Source of the DNA: Planctellipticum sp942493135
Lineage (GTDB): Bacteria; Planctomycetota; Planctomycetia; Planctomycetales; Planctomycetaceae
Reading direction: 5' to 3'
Assembly (NCBI GenBank): GCA_942493135.1
Contig: OW818684.1
Span: 3,348,001-3,412,000, forward strand
DNA length: 64,000 nucleotides
Shown here: positions 9,401 through 17,496 of the stretch, in pieces
Layout of the letters: each line of letters starts with the position of its first letter
How positions within the stretch are numbered: position 1 is the stretch's first letter
Position numbers and translations under genes: made by a program
The notes under the pieces: model-generated
What the model was told of the DNA's origin: nothing
What the model saw: only the letters and a program-made list of their open reading frames with translations
The model's database searches: none

Positions 9401-9597
9401 GGCCCCTCCATCGTGAGGGACCGGAGGAAGGGCCGTTTGCCGGTTTCGCGGGCGGCCTGGGCCTTCCAGCGCTGGTACTGCTGCTGCAGGTCGGCGTAAC
9501 TGACCGTCTGACCGCCGAACGTGACGGTCTGGACGCCGACGTTCTCACGCAGCAGCGTTTCGAGCTGGGCCACCATCTCTTCGGCGAACGTGGGCAT
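9397..9597 (-). CDS. gpW-like phage head-to-tail joining protein
   Basis: 66 residues, the usual size of lambda gpW, placed directly before the portal gene as in lambda-like phages. It has an N-terminal helix (AEEMVAQLETLLRE), a beta hairpin (VQTVTFGGQTVSYA) and a second helix (LQQQYQRWKAQAA), matching the gpW layout. gpW plugs the portal and allows tail joining. Its stop overlaps the portal start, so the two were co-translated. With a broken portal downstream it has no partner in this block. Confidence 0.7.
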   Translation of the reverse strand: MPTFAEEMVAQLETLLRENVGVQTVTFGGQTVSYADLQQQYQRWKAQAARETGKRPFLRSLTMEGP

Positions 9598-9799
9598 CGC
9601 GACCTTCCTGCAGGCAGGGGACGCGATTCAGGTTCACACTGGTAGACGGGTCTTGGAAGGGGGAATTGGAGAGAATAGCCGATCTAAGGCTATTCTCTCG
9701 TCGAGGCCAAATCGAACCAAGCGCCGACCTGAGCAGTCACTTCGGGTCAAGCATCAAAACGGCTGTTGAGCCACGAAACTCCCCGAAGACAAGCCTTTG

Positions 9800-10495
9800 C
9801 TATGAAAGATATGCAGTCGGATCAGCGATGCCCGCACTTGTGAAAGCGTGCTTACGTGACTGGCACTGGTTGCAGCTACCGCAGTGCTCCTGCGTCGTTG
9901 AAACGACACAACTCCAGGTCTCCTCCAACCGAACTCCCAAGTTCGCACCAAGTGCCACGAGATCACTCTTCGTCCGATCAATAGTTGGAGTCAGCACTTT
10001 CAGCGATACTCCCGGATTGAAGAGTGCAACGCATTCTTCCCAAGCGCAGAACGCCTTTCCGATATTGGGAAACTGCAACGCCTGATCCTTCGTAACAGCG
10101 AGAGCGACGCTTCCTGCGTCCGTCAGATGTGCAGCATACGAGCAGATGCTCAGGATGCAGTGTATTCCGGTAATGAAGGCTTCGTCGTCACGCATTCCAC
10201 GGTTGCAACGCGAAGTGCTCATGTGACCGCCAACATCAAGCTCTTCGTTGTCAAATCGCGATGGAGAATCGTAGGCACGTTGAAGTTGAGCAAGTCCGGC
10301 AACTTCGATGATATCCAGCGGAACGCCTAATGACATTGACAGCCGTCGGACAGTGGCGATCTCCTGCGCCGTCGACCGTTTGCCGAAGTTCCCATACACC
10401 ATTCGACAAGTCTGACCGTGGTGGAGTAGCTCGTGGAGCATTACTACGGAGTCAAGTCCACCAGAACACATCACCAGAGTGTCGTACCGAGCCAT
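9800..10495 (-). CDS. queC: QueC-like 7-cyano-7-deazaguanine synthase
   Basis: 231 residues from the ATG that begins MARYDTL; a longer upstream extension looks unrelated. The PP-loop ATP-binding motif SGGLDS is at 11-16, and the zinc site has the QueC spacing C196-x8-C205-x2-C208-x2-C211. QueC converts 7-carboxy-7-deazaguanine to preQ0 using ATP and ammonia. No QueD, QueE, FolE or transglycosylase gene is visible in the window, so it must rely on the host for substrate. It lies between the terminase/Com genes and gpW. In phages such genes support deazaguanine DNA modification against restriction; that role is inferred here. Confidence 0.87.
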   Translation of the reverse strand: MARYDTLVMCSGGLDSVVMLHELLHHGQTCRMVYGNFGKRSTAQEIATVRRLSMSLGVPLDIIEVAGLAQLQRAYDSPSRFDNEELDVGGHMSTSRCNRGMRDDEAFITGIHCILSICSYAAHLTDAGSVALAVTKDQALQFPNIGKAFCAWEECVALFNPGVSLKVLTPTIDRTKSDLVALGANLGVRLEETWSCVVSTTQEHCGSCNQCQSRKHAFTSAGIADPTAYLS

Positions 10496-10641
10496 TGGTT
10501 TCTCGCCTGTTTCCAAGTGAACACAACTTGCCTGCCAGGCCACATTCGATGAGAACGTATGGCGGCCAACGCGACGGCAGGCGTCCGCAGAGATCGTACC
10601 GACCAGATGTGGCATCCGCCACAGGTGTCATGACATTAAGT

Positions 10642-10945
10642 TCAATCTGATCCGAGACGTATCGTATTCTCCCGCGTGATGTCAATTCGCATCTGCCCGC
10701 AGCCCGCGCACCGCACCCGCCGCCGGACGATGTGCGTGAAGGGTTTTCCCGCGGAGTCGATCCCGCCGAATTCCAACTCGGTTTTGTCGAGGTACGGCCC
10801 CGCGCTCGGTCGATCCACAGGCGTTGCAGCGGGACGGCACGGCAACCGCCGTCTCCTTCACGTTCGGACTGCCTGGCGGCCGGCCGATCGGCTTCTTCTC
10901 GGTCTGCGTCTCGATCGTTGGTCTGGCGTTTTTCGGCTTTGTCAT
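10642..10945 (-). pseudogene. Com-like zinc-finger protein, split by a frameshift
   Basis: Two overlapping frames together give a ~100-residue protein: a basic N-terminus with an AT-hook-like GRPPG, then CNACGSTER in the first frame, and YLDKTELEFGG...RCAGCGQMRID in the second. The two CxxC pairs would form one zinc ribbon, as in Mu Com-type regulators. The frame changes at a GGGG run on the minus strand (about 10798-10801); removing one G restores a continuous protein. It could be a real mutation, a programmed frameshift or a sequencing error. It lies just after the large terminase gene. Confidence 0.55.
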
Positions 10946-10966
10946 GGTGGAAAGAACCTTCCTTGC

Positions 10967-13054
10967 TCAGTGGTACGACACCCGCGGGGCCTTCTTTTTC
11001 GTCGCGTCCCGCTTTTCGACGTAGGCGAGTTTGCAGCCCAGCTCGAAGCAGCCCAGGGCGGCCATCTTGGTCGCGTCGAGCCAGTGGTTGTCGGGGTGGT
11101 CGGGCTTGGGCGTCCAGATCCGGTGCGTCTGGCCGGTCTTCTTGTCCATCCAGTCGGTCGACGACTCCGCGGTGATGTGATCGGCGAAGCAGCGGTGCGT
11201 CTCGGAGTTCTCCCCCTGGAACAGGGTCCACGCTCCCCGGCTTCCCATCGGCGTCAGAAACCCGTTGATCGTGCGGGTGATCCAAGCGTTCGAATTCATC
11301 TGCCCCACCCGCACCGGCCACTTCCCCTGCGGCGGAACGTGGTAGTCGACGCCGGGGCGCGTGCCAGGAGCCAGCCGGCGGCCGAAGTCTTCCAGTTTGG
11401 GGGAACCCATGACCGGCAGCAGCAGCCGGGAGTGCGGGGACTGCTTGCACCAGCGGGTGACGACTTCCGTCATGTACCGGGCGTCGATCACCACCAGCCC
11501 CACCTTGAGCTTCTCGCCTGCCCGGCGTTCGTACTCCTGGGCCAGCAGCTCGTCGGCCAGCAGCGTGAGCGCTCGATAGAGCCGGGCCTCGGGATCGAGG
11601 GACTTCAGCTCCGGGTGATTCTTCATCGTGCGGGTCGCCCCGCGCTTCGAGAAGTACCCCAGCACCTGCCGGGGCCAGGTCCAGTAGTCGACAACGGCGA
11701 TCGTGGGGTCGAGTTCGGCGGCCGCGGTCGTGACGTAGAGCAGGTCGCCGTGGACGTCGACGCCGGCGGCGATGTATTCGGCTGCGGAGGGCAGGCGCCC
11801 GCGCTTCAGACCGTTCGTGCGGCGCATCAGGTCGCCGGGATCGAGCGAGCCCCCGTCGTCTTCGATCGCTCCGGCCGGGTCGTTCTGATACTCGCTGTAG
11901 AACGTCTGCCGGCTGTCGAAGTAGATCTCCATTGCGTATTGAACGGCGGAGAGCTGGCCCGGCGCGAACCGTTCCGGCCAGGTCGGCTTCGCGCCGGCGT
12001 CCATCGCTTTGCGATTCGCGCGGTAGACCTTCGTCCCCGCCGCGCCGTTGTCCCCCTGGCGGAGGCCTTCGGCGCGGATCTCCTGGAACTTGTTCCACAG
12101 CTCCATCGCCCCCTCGTCCGGCAGGGCATCCAGGAGCTTCGTCCGGCGGCCGTTCCAGGCCGGGTTTCTTTCCCGGTCCAACAGACGATCCGCCAGGTCG
12201 TCGGGATAGATCACCGTGCAGGGCATGATGATCGCGATGGCCTGGTCGGGACCAGCCAGGCCGGCGACGTCGGCCTTGAGCAGCTCTTCGCGAGCTTCGG
12301 TCTGTTTCTGGCTCTTCGCCGTGGCCTTGGTCTGGGGATCGTCGGCGATGACCAGCGTCGGCCGGGCGCGGGCTCCGTCCGTCCGCTCGTAGGCCCGGCC
12401 GCGGATCGCTCCCGACAGGCCGAGGCATTCGATGATCGCTTCCGACGCCGTCGCGCCGGGGACGTCGGGGAGCAGGATCCGTTCGGAGGTGATCTCCATC
12501 GTGAGCGACCGGCCTTCGCTCAGCAGCCGGCGCTGGTTCACCCCGCGGTGACAGGCCAGCGGGTAGCAGACTTCCGGGAAGTCGGCCGTCAGCAGCGGTC
12601 GTTCGAGCAGCAGTTTCCGGATCGTGGCGAGCTGCTTGCGGGCCATCCCCTGCGTCGCGGAGAGCAGCAGCACGTACCGATGGTTCCCCCGGAAGATGGC
12701 CCAGACCACGGCCACCTCGGCCCAGGAGCTTTTCCCGGACCCGCGGGGCATGGCCACGGCCAGGCGGCCGCCGTGTTTGACGATCCGTTCGAGGTCGGCG
12801 ATGTACCCTTTGTGGATCTTCGACAGCTTGAGGTTGAACCGCTCGGCGAAGTAGGTCCGGCCGAAGGCCTCCAGCGACTCGAGACAGCGCTTCCGCCGCT
12901 TCGGATCGGCGACGGCGGGAATCGGGCCGATGTCCCGGCCGGCCGCGGAGATCTTCTGCTGCCGGGCCCGGGCGTTCTGCCGGTGGCGTTCGTACTCGGC
13001 CGTCCCCTTGGCCGGCTTCGTCGCCGCGGCCCCCTGGCCGCTGAAGAACCCCAT
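10967..13054 (-). CDS. Phage terminase large subunit (gpA-like)
   Basis: About 695 residues. The ATPase has Walker A MPRGSGKS at ~102-109 and Walker B LVIADD at ~234-239. The C-terminal half contains acidic motifs expected of the packaging nuclease (AAGVDVHGD, then LVVIDARYMTEVV), and the tail has a conserved-looking DHPDNHWLDATKMAALG. The enzyme cuts and pumps phage DNA into the head. The ATG at 13054 overlaps the previous stop (TGATG), which sets the start; a GTG one codon upstream is the alternative. It appears intact although its portal partner is broken. Confidence 0.92.
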   Translation of the reverse strand: MGFFSGQGAAATKPAKGTAEYERHRQNARARQQKISAAGRDIGPIPAVADPKRRKRCLESLEAFGRTYFAERFNLKLSKIHKGYIADLERIVKHGGRLAVAMPRGSGKSSWAEVAVVWAIFRGNHRYVLLLSATQGMARKQLATIRKLLLERPLLTADFPEVCYPLACHRGVNQRRLLSEGRSLTMEITSERILLPDVPGATASEAIIECLGLSGAIRGRAYERTDGARARPTLVIADDPQTKATAKSQKQTEAREELLKADVAGLAGPDQAIAIIMPCTVIYPDDLADRLLDRERNPAWNGRRTKLLDALPDEGAMELWNKFQEIRAEGLRQGDNGAAGTKVYRANRKAMDAGAKPTWPERFAPGQLSAVQYAMEIYFDSRQTFYSEYQNDPAGAIEDDGGSLDPGDLMRRTNGLKRGRLPSAAEYIAAGVDVHGDLLYVTTAAAELDPTIAVVDYWTWPRQVLGYFSKRGATRTMKNHPELKSLDPEARLYRALTLLADELLAQEYERRAGEKLKVGLVVIDARYMTEVVTRWCKQSPHSRLLLPVMGSPKLEDFGRRLAPGTRPGVDYHVPPQGKWPVRVGQMNSNAWITRTINGFLTPMGSRGAWTLFQGENSETHRCFADHITAESSTDWMDKKTGQTHRIWTPKPDHPDNHWLDATKMAALGCFELGCKLAYVEKRDATKKKAPRVSYH

Positions 13055-13467
13055 CACTCGCCCGCCAGGTCGAGAACCTGCTTCACGGCCCGCAGAGCCG
13101 GACCGAAGTCATCGGCCGCCAGCGCCCGGCGGAACGCCTCTTTCGTGGCCAGGAAGGCCCAGCCCCGCAGCAGCTCGGCGTCGACGTCGGCCGCGTCCCG
13201 GATCGTCTGCAGGGCGTAGGAGACGAGCTGCAGGGCGGGCAGTCCGGGGAACTGCTGCTCCAGGAGCTGCAGCACCTGCTGATCCCTCCCGCCGGCGACG
13301 ATCCACGCCACCACGGCGTCGACGGCCGGAGCCCAGCTCGCCGGCACGGGCGGGAGCCCGCCCGCGTCGGCCGCCGGAGCCGGGACGGAATCCGCAGCCG
13401 GGGTGACGTCCAGGACGACCGGGTCGGGCTGCGGTTGGGGGCGTTTGGTGGGCCGTTTCTTGGGCAT
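13054..13467 (-). CDS. Probable terminase small subunit
   Basis: 137 residues immediately before, and overlapping, the large terminase gene, which is the usual place for the DNA-recognition subunit. The N-terminal ~45 residues are a basic Pro/Ala-rich tail (MPKKRPTKRPQPQPD) and the rest is helical. No helix-turn-helix signature is certain by eye, so the call rests mainly on position and size. Confidence 0.5.
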   Translation of the reverse strand: MPKKRPTKRPQPQPDPVVLDVTPAADSVPAPAADAGGLPPVPASWAPAVDAVVAWIVAGGRDQQVLQLLEQQFPGLPALQLVSYALQTIRDAADVDAELLRGWAFLATKEAFRRALAADDFGPALRAVKQVLDLAGE

Positions 13468-13506
13468 TCAGGCCTTTCGGAACGGTCCGCGGCCGGCCGG
13501 GGAACG

Positions 13507-13557
13507 CGCGCGAAAGAAAGTGTCTCGCATAGCGCGACTGTTCCCGTAGGGGTCGCC
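13507..13557 (-). repeat. 51-nt dispersed repeat, copy 2 (inverted relative at 8073-8123)
   Basis: Lies in the gap between the terminase and Gam-like genes and is about 90% identical to the reverse complement of the copy at 8073-8123. The same peptide pattern is readable from it on the plus strand here, despite several base differences. It lies in no annotated gene. Confidence 0.75.
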
Positions 13558-13677
13558 TTTCAGGACTTACGGAAGGACCCGCGACAGGTCGGGAGGTGAC
13601 GATCTGTCGCCTCGTGGCCGGCCGGGCGGGACGTGTCGGGAGCTGACGACGTCTCGCCCGGTCCGGCCTGATGGCGC

Positions 13678-14295
13678 TCAGCCGGCCGGGGCGGCCACCT
13701 CGATCGCTGCCGGCTCGATCACCCACGACGACCGGTTGGTCTCGACGGTGACGCCCAGGCTCTTCAGCGTCTGCTGGTGGCGGGCCGACTTACCCCAGGC
13801 GGTCTTCGCCGCCGTCTTGCTGACCTCGGGCTTCAGCTTGATCACGTTGGCCAGCGTGATCGCTCCCAGGGCCGTCTCCAGCAGCCTGTCGATCAGACCG
13901 ACCAGCCCGCCCCGCTTCTTCACGGCCGCCAGCACGGCCTTGTCGTCACAGACCACGGCGTCCGGCAGCGAGCGCGTCCCGATGACCCCGTGGGCCAGCG
14001 TCAGCGACTGCTTGCCGGTCTCGGCCAGGTGGCCAGCCAGCTTCGCCCCGCACCACGTCACGAGGGCCGCCTCCAGGGCGGCCGTCCGATCGGCGATGAA
14101 CACGGCTTCCTCTTCGATCTCGACCTCCAGCCGCTGCTGGGCCTCGGCCTTCAGCCGGTCGACGGTCGCCTGCGTCCGGGCTTCCACCTCGGCCGTCTGC
14201 TGCCGACACCAGCCCAGCTCATGCAGGGCCGCGTCGACGTCGGCCAGCGTGTGGAGCTTCAATTCAACGCCCAGCGTCTCGGGACGTGGGATCAT
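13678..14295 (-). CDS. gam: Mu Gam-like host-nuclease inhibitor / DNA-end binding protein
   Basis: 205 residues, against ~175 in phage Mu Gam. The N-terminal half is a long coiled coil (ADVDAALHELGWCRQQTAEVEAR through AEAQQRLEVEI), with the typical family turn LTLAHGVIGTRSLPDAV at about two fifths along, followed by a helical C-terminal part. Mu Gam binds double-strand ends and shields phage DNA from host exonucleases. It is the gene before the terminase pair and is preceded by an 18-nt palindrome. Confidence 0.8.
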   Translation of the reverse strand: MIPRPETLGVELKLHTLADVDAALHELGWCRQQTAEVEARTQATVDRLKAEAQQRLEVEIEEEAVFIADRTAALEAALVTWCGAKLAGHLAETGKQSLTLAHGVIGTRSLPDAVVCDDKAVLAAVKKRGGLVGLIDRLLETALGAITLANVIKLKPEVSKTAAKTAWGKSARHQQTLKSLGVTVETNRSSWVIEPAAIEVAAPAG

Positions 14296-14614
14296 GGCGA
14301 GTCCTTTCTGCCACGGTGTGCGGGTTCCATCCCTGAGTGATTCCGCGCGGAATCAGCGGCTGCCAGCGGCCCGGAATCGGCTAGGCAAATCGCGGCCGCT
14401 GGCGTAAGTTGGCTGTTGAACAGTCTCAATCAACGCTCGTTCGCAGAGGTCGTCGCCGTGTTGCCGTCCAGTCCTTGGCGGATATTTCGAATTCTGCTGA
14501 GTCTCGACTTCGGCTTGGCGTTCCTCTACCTGCATCGCTTCAACCAGCGACGACGACCGAAGCTTCGGCTGAGTCGACCGTTGCTCGATCGAGAGCGCCG
14601 GAAACGCCCGTAGC
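14296..14614. other. Intergenic region upstream of the Gam-like gene
   Basis: About 320 bases with no credible gene. A perfect 18-nt palindrome sits at 14338-14355; the rest shows no recognisable element. Short frames on both strands lack ribosome sites and family resemblance. Confidence 0.5.
14338..14355. promoter_or_regulatory. 18-nt palindrome TGATTCCGCGCGGAATCA, copy 1
   Basis: A perfect palindrome 43 nt upstream of the Gam-like start. The identical sequence occurs at 52798-52815 in the other prophage block, with variants at 53734-53751 and 63497-63514. All four are in intergenic or gene-end positions. It may be an operator or a protein-binding site. Confidence 0.6.
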
Positions 14615-15016
14615 TCACCGCCCCTTCCGCCCCCGCACCTTAGGCGGCCGGAAGTAGCACTGGCCGCCAACGCAAAACACGCCCGCCGGGGCCGTGGTCG
14701 CGGGAACGGCCGCCGGCGGACGGACCGCCGCCGGCAGCACGAGCTGGGCGGCTGGTGCGGCCTTGCGGGCGACGTGCTCCAACTCCTGCAGGCCGGAGAG
14801 CTGCAGGCCGCCGGCCACGGACAGCGGCTGGGACAGTTGGTCCAGTCCGCTCAGATCGAGCGGAGCGGGAGCGGCCGCCACGGCGGGCGGCGAAACCTCC
14901 AGCGCATCCAGGCCGGCCAGGTTCAGATCCTGCGCCCGGGCGTGACCGGAACAGCAGACGGCCAGCAGGCAGAGCGCCGCCAGACTACGGAGCGAGCAGA
15001 CGTTTCGAGACGACAT
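14615..15016 (-). CDS. Small secreted protein with three LxLxGLDxL-type motifs
   Basis: 133 residues with a signal peptide (SLAALCLLAVCCSGHARA) probably cleaved near residue 28. Three related nonapeptides follow: LNLAGLDAL (31-39), LDLSGLDQL (53-61) and LQLSGLQEL (71-79). Then come an Ala/Pro-rich stretch, a possible disulphide hairpin FCVGGQCYF and a basic tail. A clear paralogue lies at 63532-63978 in the second prophage block. The 5' end overlaps the protease gene by 32 nt. Function unknown; the motif is shared with two other secreted or membrane proteins nearby. Confidence 0.75.
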   Translation of the reverse strand: MSSRNVCSLRSLAALCLLAVCCSGHARAQDLNLAGLDALEVSPPAVAAAPAPLDLSGLDQLSQPLSVAGGLQLSGLQELEHVARKAAPAAQLVLPAAVRPPAAVPATTAPAGVFCVGGQCYFRPPKVRGRKGR

Positions 15017-16115
15017 TTCGTTTCTCCCGTTGCGCGACGGCGGGAGTTGCCGCCGATCGCATCACCAGATCGTCGAGCCCGCTCAAGTCGAGCTCGTTCG
15101 CCGGAAAGCCCGGCACGGATGAGAAGACCCAGAACGTCCCGGTCTCCATCATCCAGTCCAACGTCGCACGGGTGACGCGAAACGAGCCCGGCGGATCGCC
15201 GGGGTTCGTCGGGTGGGCGTCGGCCCCGTGCGAATTCGCAAAGATGAACTGGCCGTCGCCCGCCTGGCCGTCGTACCCGACCAGCGCCACCTGGTGGCCC
15301 CCCAGGTTGCGGCCGTCGAATTGCGTGATGGTGAAACCGTTCAGCGGCTTCGTCCGGCCCGGCCGCCACTCAATCCCGCCCGTCAGGGCGTAGCCGTTGC
15401 AGAGGCCGTCGATCGCTTCATCCGTCGTCCGAGCGGGATAGACGTCGCCGCCGGCGCGGACTTGCCCCACCTCCAGCAGCGCGCGGGGCGGCCCCTGGCA
15501 GCCCCACTGATCGGCCAGCCGGCCGGAGTACGGGACGCCCGCCTCGGCATAGCTGACGAAGCCGTACCGGCGAAACCCTGCGGCCAGGTCGTCGGGATAG
15601 GCTCCCCCCTGATTGCAGCGGGGACGGCCGCCGCCGATCGTCACCCGCGACAGGCCGTACAGATGCGGCTCGAACGGCGGGACCGCCGCGGCCGCCTTGC
15701 CGTTGACCACCTGGACCGCGGCCGTGGTGAAGATGGCCCGCGCGCCCCCCATGCTGACGCAGTCGCTCGACTGCTGGAACCGGCAGGGGAAGAACTCCCC
15801 CTTCGGTTTGCCGGGGGCCTCGATCGCCAGCTCCGCCTTGAACAGCAAGGCCTGCTTCTTCCGGTTGGCCGCATCGCCGGCCGCGCCATGGATCCGGAAC
15901 GGGGCCGGGAACGCCTTGTACGCCTCGTCGGCCTTCGCCTTGAAGTCAGCCGGCAGGCCGAGCAGCGGCGGGGCTTTCGCCGCGTCGTCAGCCGGCGCGG
16001 CCTGAGGCGCCGGTTGTTGCGGCAGGCCGATGTTGACGGTGCAGGACATCCGCGCCGTGGCAATCAACGCCACGAGCGCCAGCAGTGCGGCAGAGATCAC
16101 GCGACCGAGTTTCAT
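14985..16115 (-). CDS. Secreted papain-like cysteine protease
   Basis: 376 residues with an N-terminal signal or anchor segment (VISAALLALVALIATA). A papain-like triad is visible: C119 in QQSSDCVSM, H274 in LGGHQVALVGY and N294 in FANSHG. The C-terminus carries one LDLSGLDDL motif (342-350), the motif repeated in the next gene, then a basic tail. It might act on envelope proteins or peptides during lysis, but a peptidoglycan role cannot be read from the sequence. The start has AGAGGAAGG upstream inside a purine-rich leader, and an IS element interrupts that leader. Confidence 0.7.
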   Translation of the reverse strand: MKLGRVISAALLALVALIATARMSCTVNIGLPQQPAPQAAPADDAAKAPPLLGLPADFKAKADEAYKAFPAPFRIHGAAGDAANRKKQALLFKAELAIEAPGKPKGEFFPCRFQQSSDCVSMGGARAIFTTAAVQVVNGKAAAAVPPFEPHLYGLSRVTIGGGRPRCNQGGAYPDDLAAGFRRYGFVSYAEAGVPYSGRLADQWGCQGPPRALLEVGQVRAGGDVYPARTTDEAIDGLCNGYALTGGIEWRPGRTKPLNGFTITQFDGRNLGGHQVALVGYDGQAGDGQFIFANSHGADAHPTNPGDPPGSFRVTRATLDWMMETGTFWVFSSVPGFPANELDLSGLDDLVMRSAATPAVAQREKRNVVSKRLLAP

Positions 16116-16161
16116 GGGTTCCTTCCTCTGGCTTCAGGCTTTCCGCTCTCCGCTTTCCACT

Positions 16162-17487
16162 TTCAGTAGTTCCCAGATCGGCGATCGGCGTCAAACCGCT
16201 ATTCAAGTTGAAGTTGCGTTGAGAAACTGGAACCGTCGTGAAGTTCGCGTGTGATGGCGTTGGCGATCCAGTGCAGCATCCGGCGGAAACGCAGACGTTC
16301 CAGATGCAGCACGAGTTCGCCGTTCCGGCGCTCGGCAAAGTACGTGAAGTGCAGCCAGACCCAGACGTTTCTCAGCACCAGCCCCACCAGCACGAAGAAC
16401 AGTCGCTGCACCGGATCGGTCGTGCAGGTCCGGATGCGGGCCTGGCCGAGCTGTCGGTAGCTGGACTCGATTCCGAACCGGCGTCGATACAGCTCCCGGA
16501 GTTCGACCGGTGCGCCGCTCACGTTCCAGGCTGCGAACAGCAGGCGCTTCGAGCGGCGCTGCCCGGTTTTGTCGTGGCGATAGCTCTTGTACGCCACCAC
16601 CACGGTGAAGGAGGCCGAACTCTGTTTGACCGTCCACGTGTAGCGATAGCGTCCGGCGGCACAGCGCAGGAAATCTCGCAGCTTCCGTACGCCCGGCTGT
16701 GTGCCGCGTCGCGACCGACGCTTCGGCCTGCGGCCGCGCAGCGCCACCGGCATCAGAAAGGGGATGCGACGCTGCTGCAGACGTTCCAGCACCGGGCCGC
16801 TGAAAAACTGCCGATCCAGCAGCAGAACATTGATCTTCAGCCCCCGCGCCTGCAGACGATCGAGCAACCGTTCGAGCACGGCCAGCGGCGACTCGCTCCC
16901 TTTGACCGACGTCGCAGCGAGGGTGTAACGATAGCCCTGTTCGACGACGCAGGCCGTGGCGTAGGCGTGAAATTTGCTCGTCCCCGACCTGGGCAGGCTG
17001 TGATACAGTTCGTTGGCATGCCGGTGCGGCTGTCCGTGGTAGGGGATCAGATGCCAGTCGATGGCGACCTGCCGGGCTTTGCGAAAGATCGCCCCGGGCA
17101 ACTGCGGCCCGCAGAGCGCCGGATGCAGCCACTGTTCGAGCGTCAGCGGACGCGCCGGCAAACAAGCCGTCAGGGCGTTGCGAACCGCCTGATCGCAAGG
17201 AGCGCCGACCAGATCGCGGCAGACCGCGAAGACCGAACTCATGCGAGCTGCGGCCAGCAATACGATCTGCCACAACCGTCTGGAGGTGCACTTCCATCCG
17301 ACATCCCTGAGCGGCATCGCCGTCCGCAGCCAATCCTCGGCCAGCATCTGGACCTGCCGGTCCGACACAGTCACACTGTTTCTCGAACGCATGGGCTTCC
17401 TCCATGAATGACCCTGTTCCACAAGTCATTGTGTAGGAAAGCCCTGCGTTCATTTGAAGATCACCTCCCGATCTGGGAACTACTGAA
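16162..17487 (-). mobile_element. Insertion sequence, 1326 bp, ISH3/IS4-like
   Basis: Bounded by perfect 20-bp terminal inverted repeats: TTCAGTAGTTCCCAGATCGG at 16162-16181 and its complement at 17468-17487. It contains one DDE transposase gene. The flanks read TTTCCACT on the left and TTTCCGCT on the right, an imperfect 8-bp target duplication or chance in a low-complexity tract. It has inserted in the purine-rich leader between the holin-like gene and the protease gene. Confidence 0.9.
16199..17392 (-). CDS. DDE transposase of the IS element
   Basis: 397 residues from the ATG preceded by GAGGAAG; a GTG ten codons upstream is also open. Likely catalytic residues are D in VAIDWHLIPYHG, D in LLLDRQFF, and E in RRRFGIESSYRQL, the Y-(2)-R-(3)-E type signature of the ISH3/IS4 group. 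There is no frameshift or internal stop, so it may still be active. The stop lies 37 nt from the left inverted repeat end. Confidence 0.88.
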   Translation of the reverse strand: MRSRNSVTVSDRQVQMLAEDWLRTAMPLRDVGWKCTSRRLWQIVLLAAARMSSVFAVCRDLVGAPCDQAVRNALTACLPARPLTLEQWLHPALCGPQLPGAIFRKARQVAIDWHLIPYHGQPHRHANELYHSLPRSGTSKFHAYATACVVEQGYRYTLAATSVKGSESPLAVLERLLDRLQARGLKINVLLLDRQFFSGPVLERLQQRRIPFLMPVALRGRRPKRRSRRGTQPGVRKLRDFLRCAAGRYRYTWTVKQSSASFTVVVAYKSYRHDKTGQRRSKRLLFAAWNVSGAPVELRELYRRRFGIESSYRQLGQARIRTCTTDPVQRLFFVLVGLVLRNVWVWLHFTYFAERRNGELVLHLERLRFRRMLHWIANAITRELHDGSSFSTQLQLE

Positions 17488-17496
17488 TTTCCGCTC

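Noticed and set aside
10676..13219. 847-residue plus-strand frame across the terminase genes
   Set aside because: Antisense shadow of the terminase; composition is Arg/Gly/Pro biased and has no family features.
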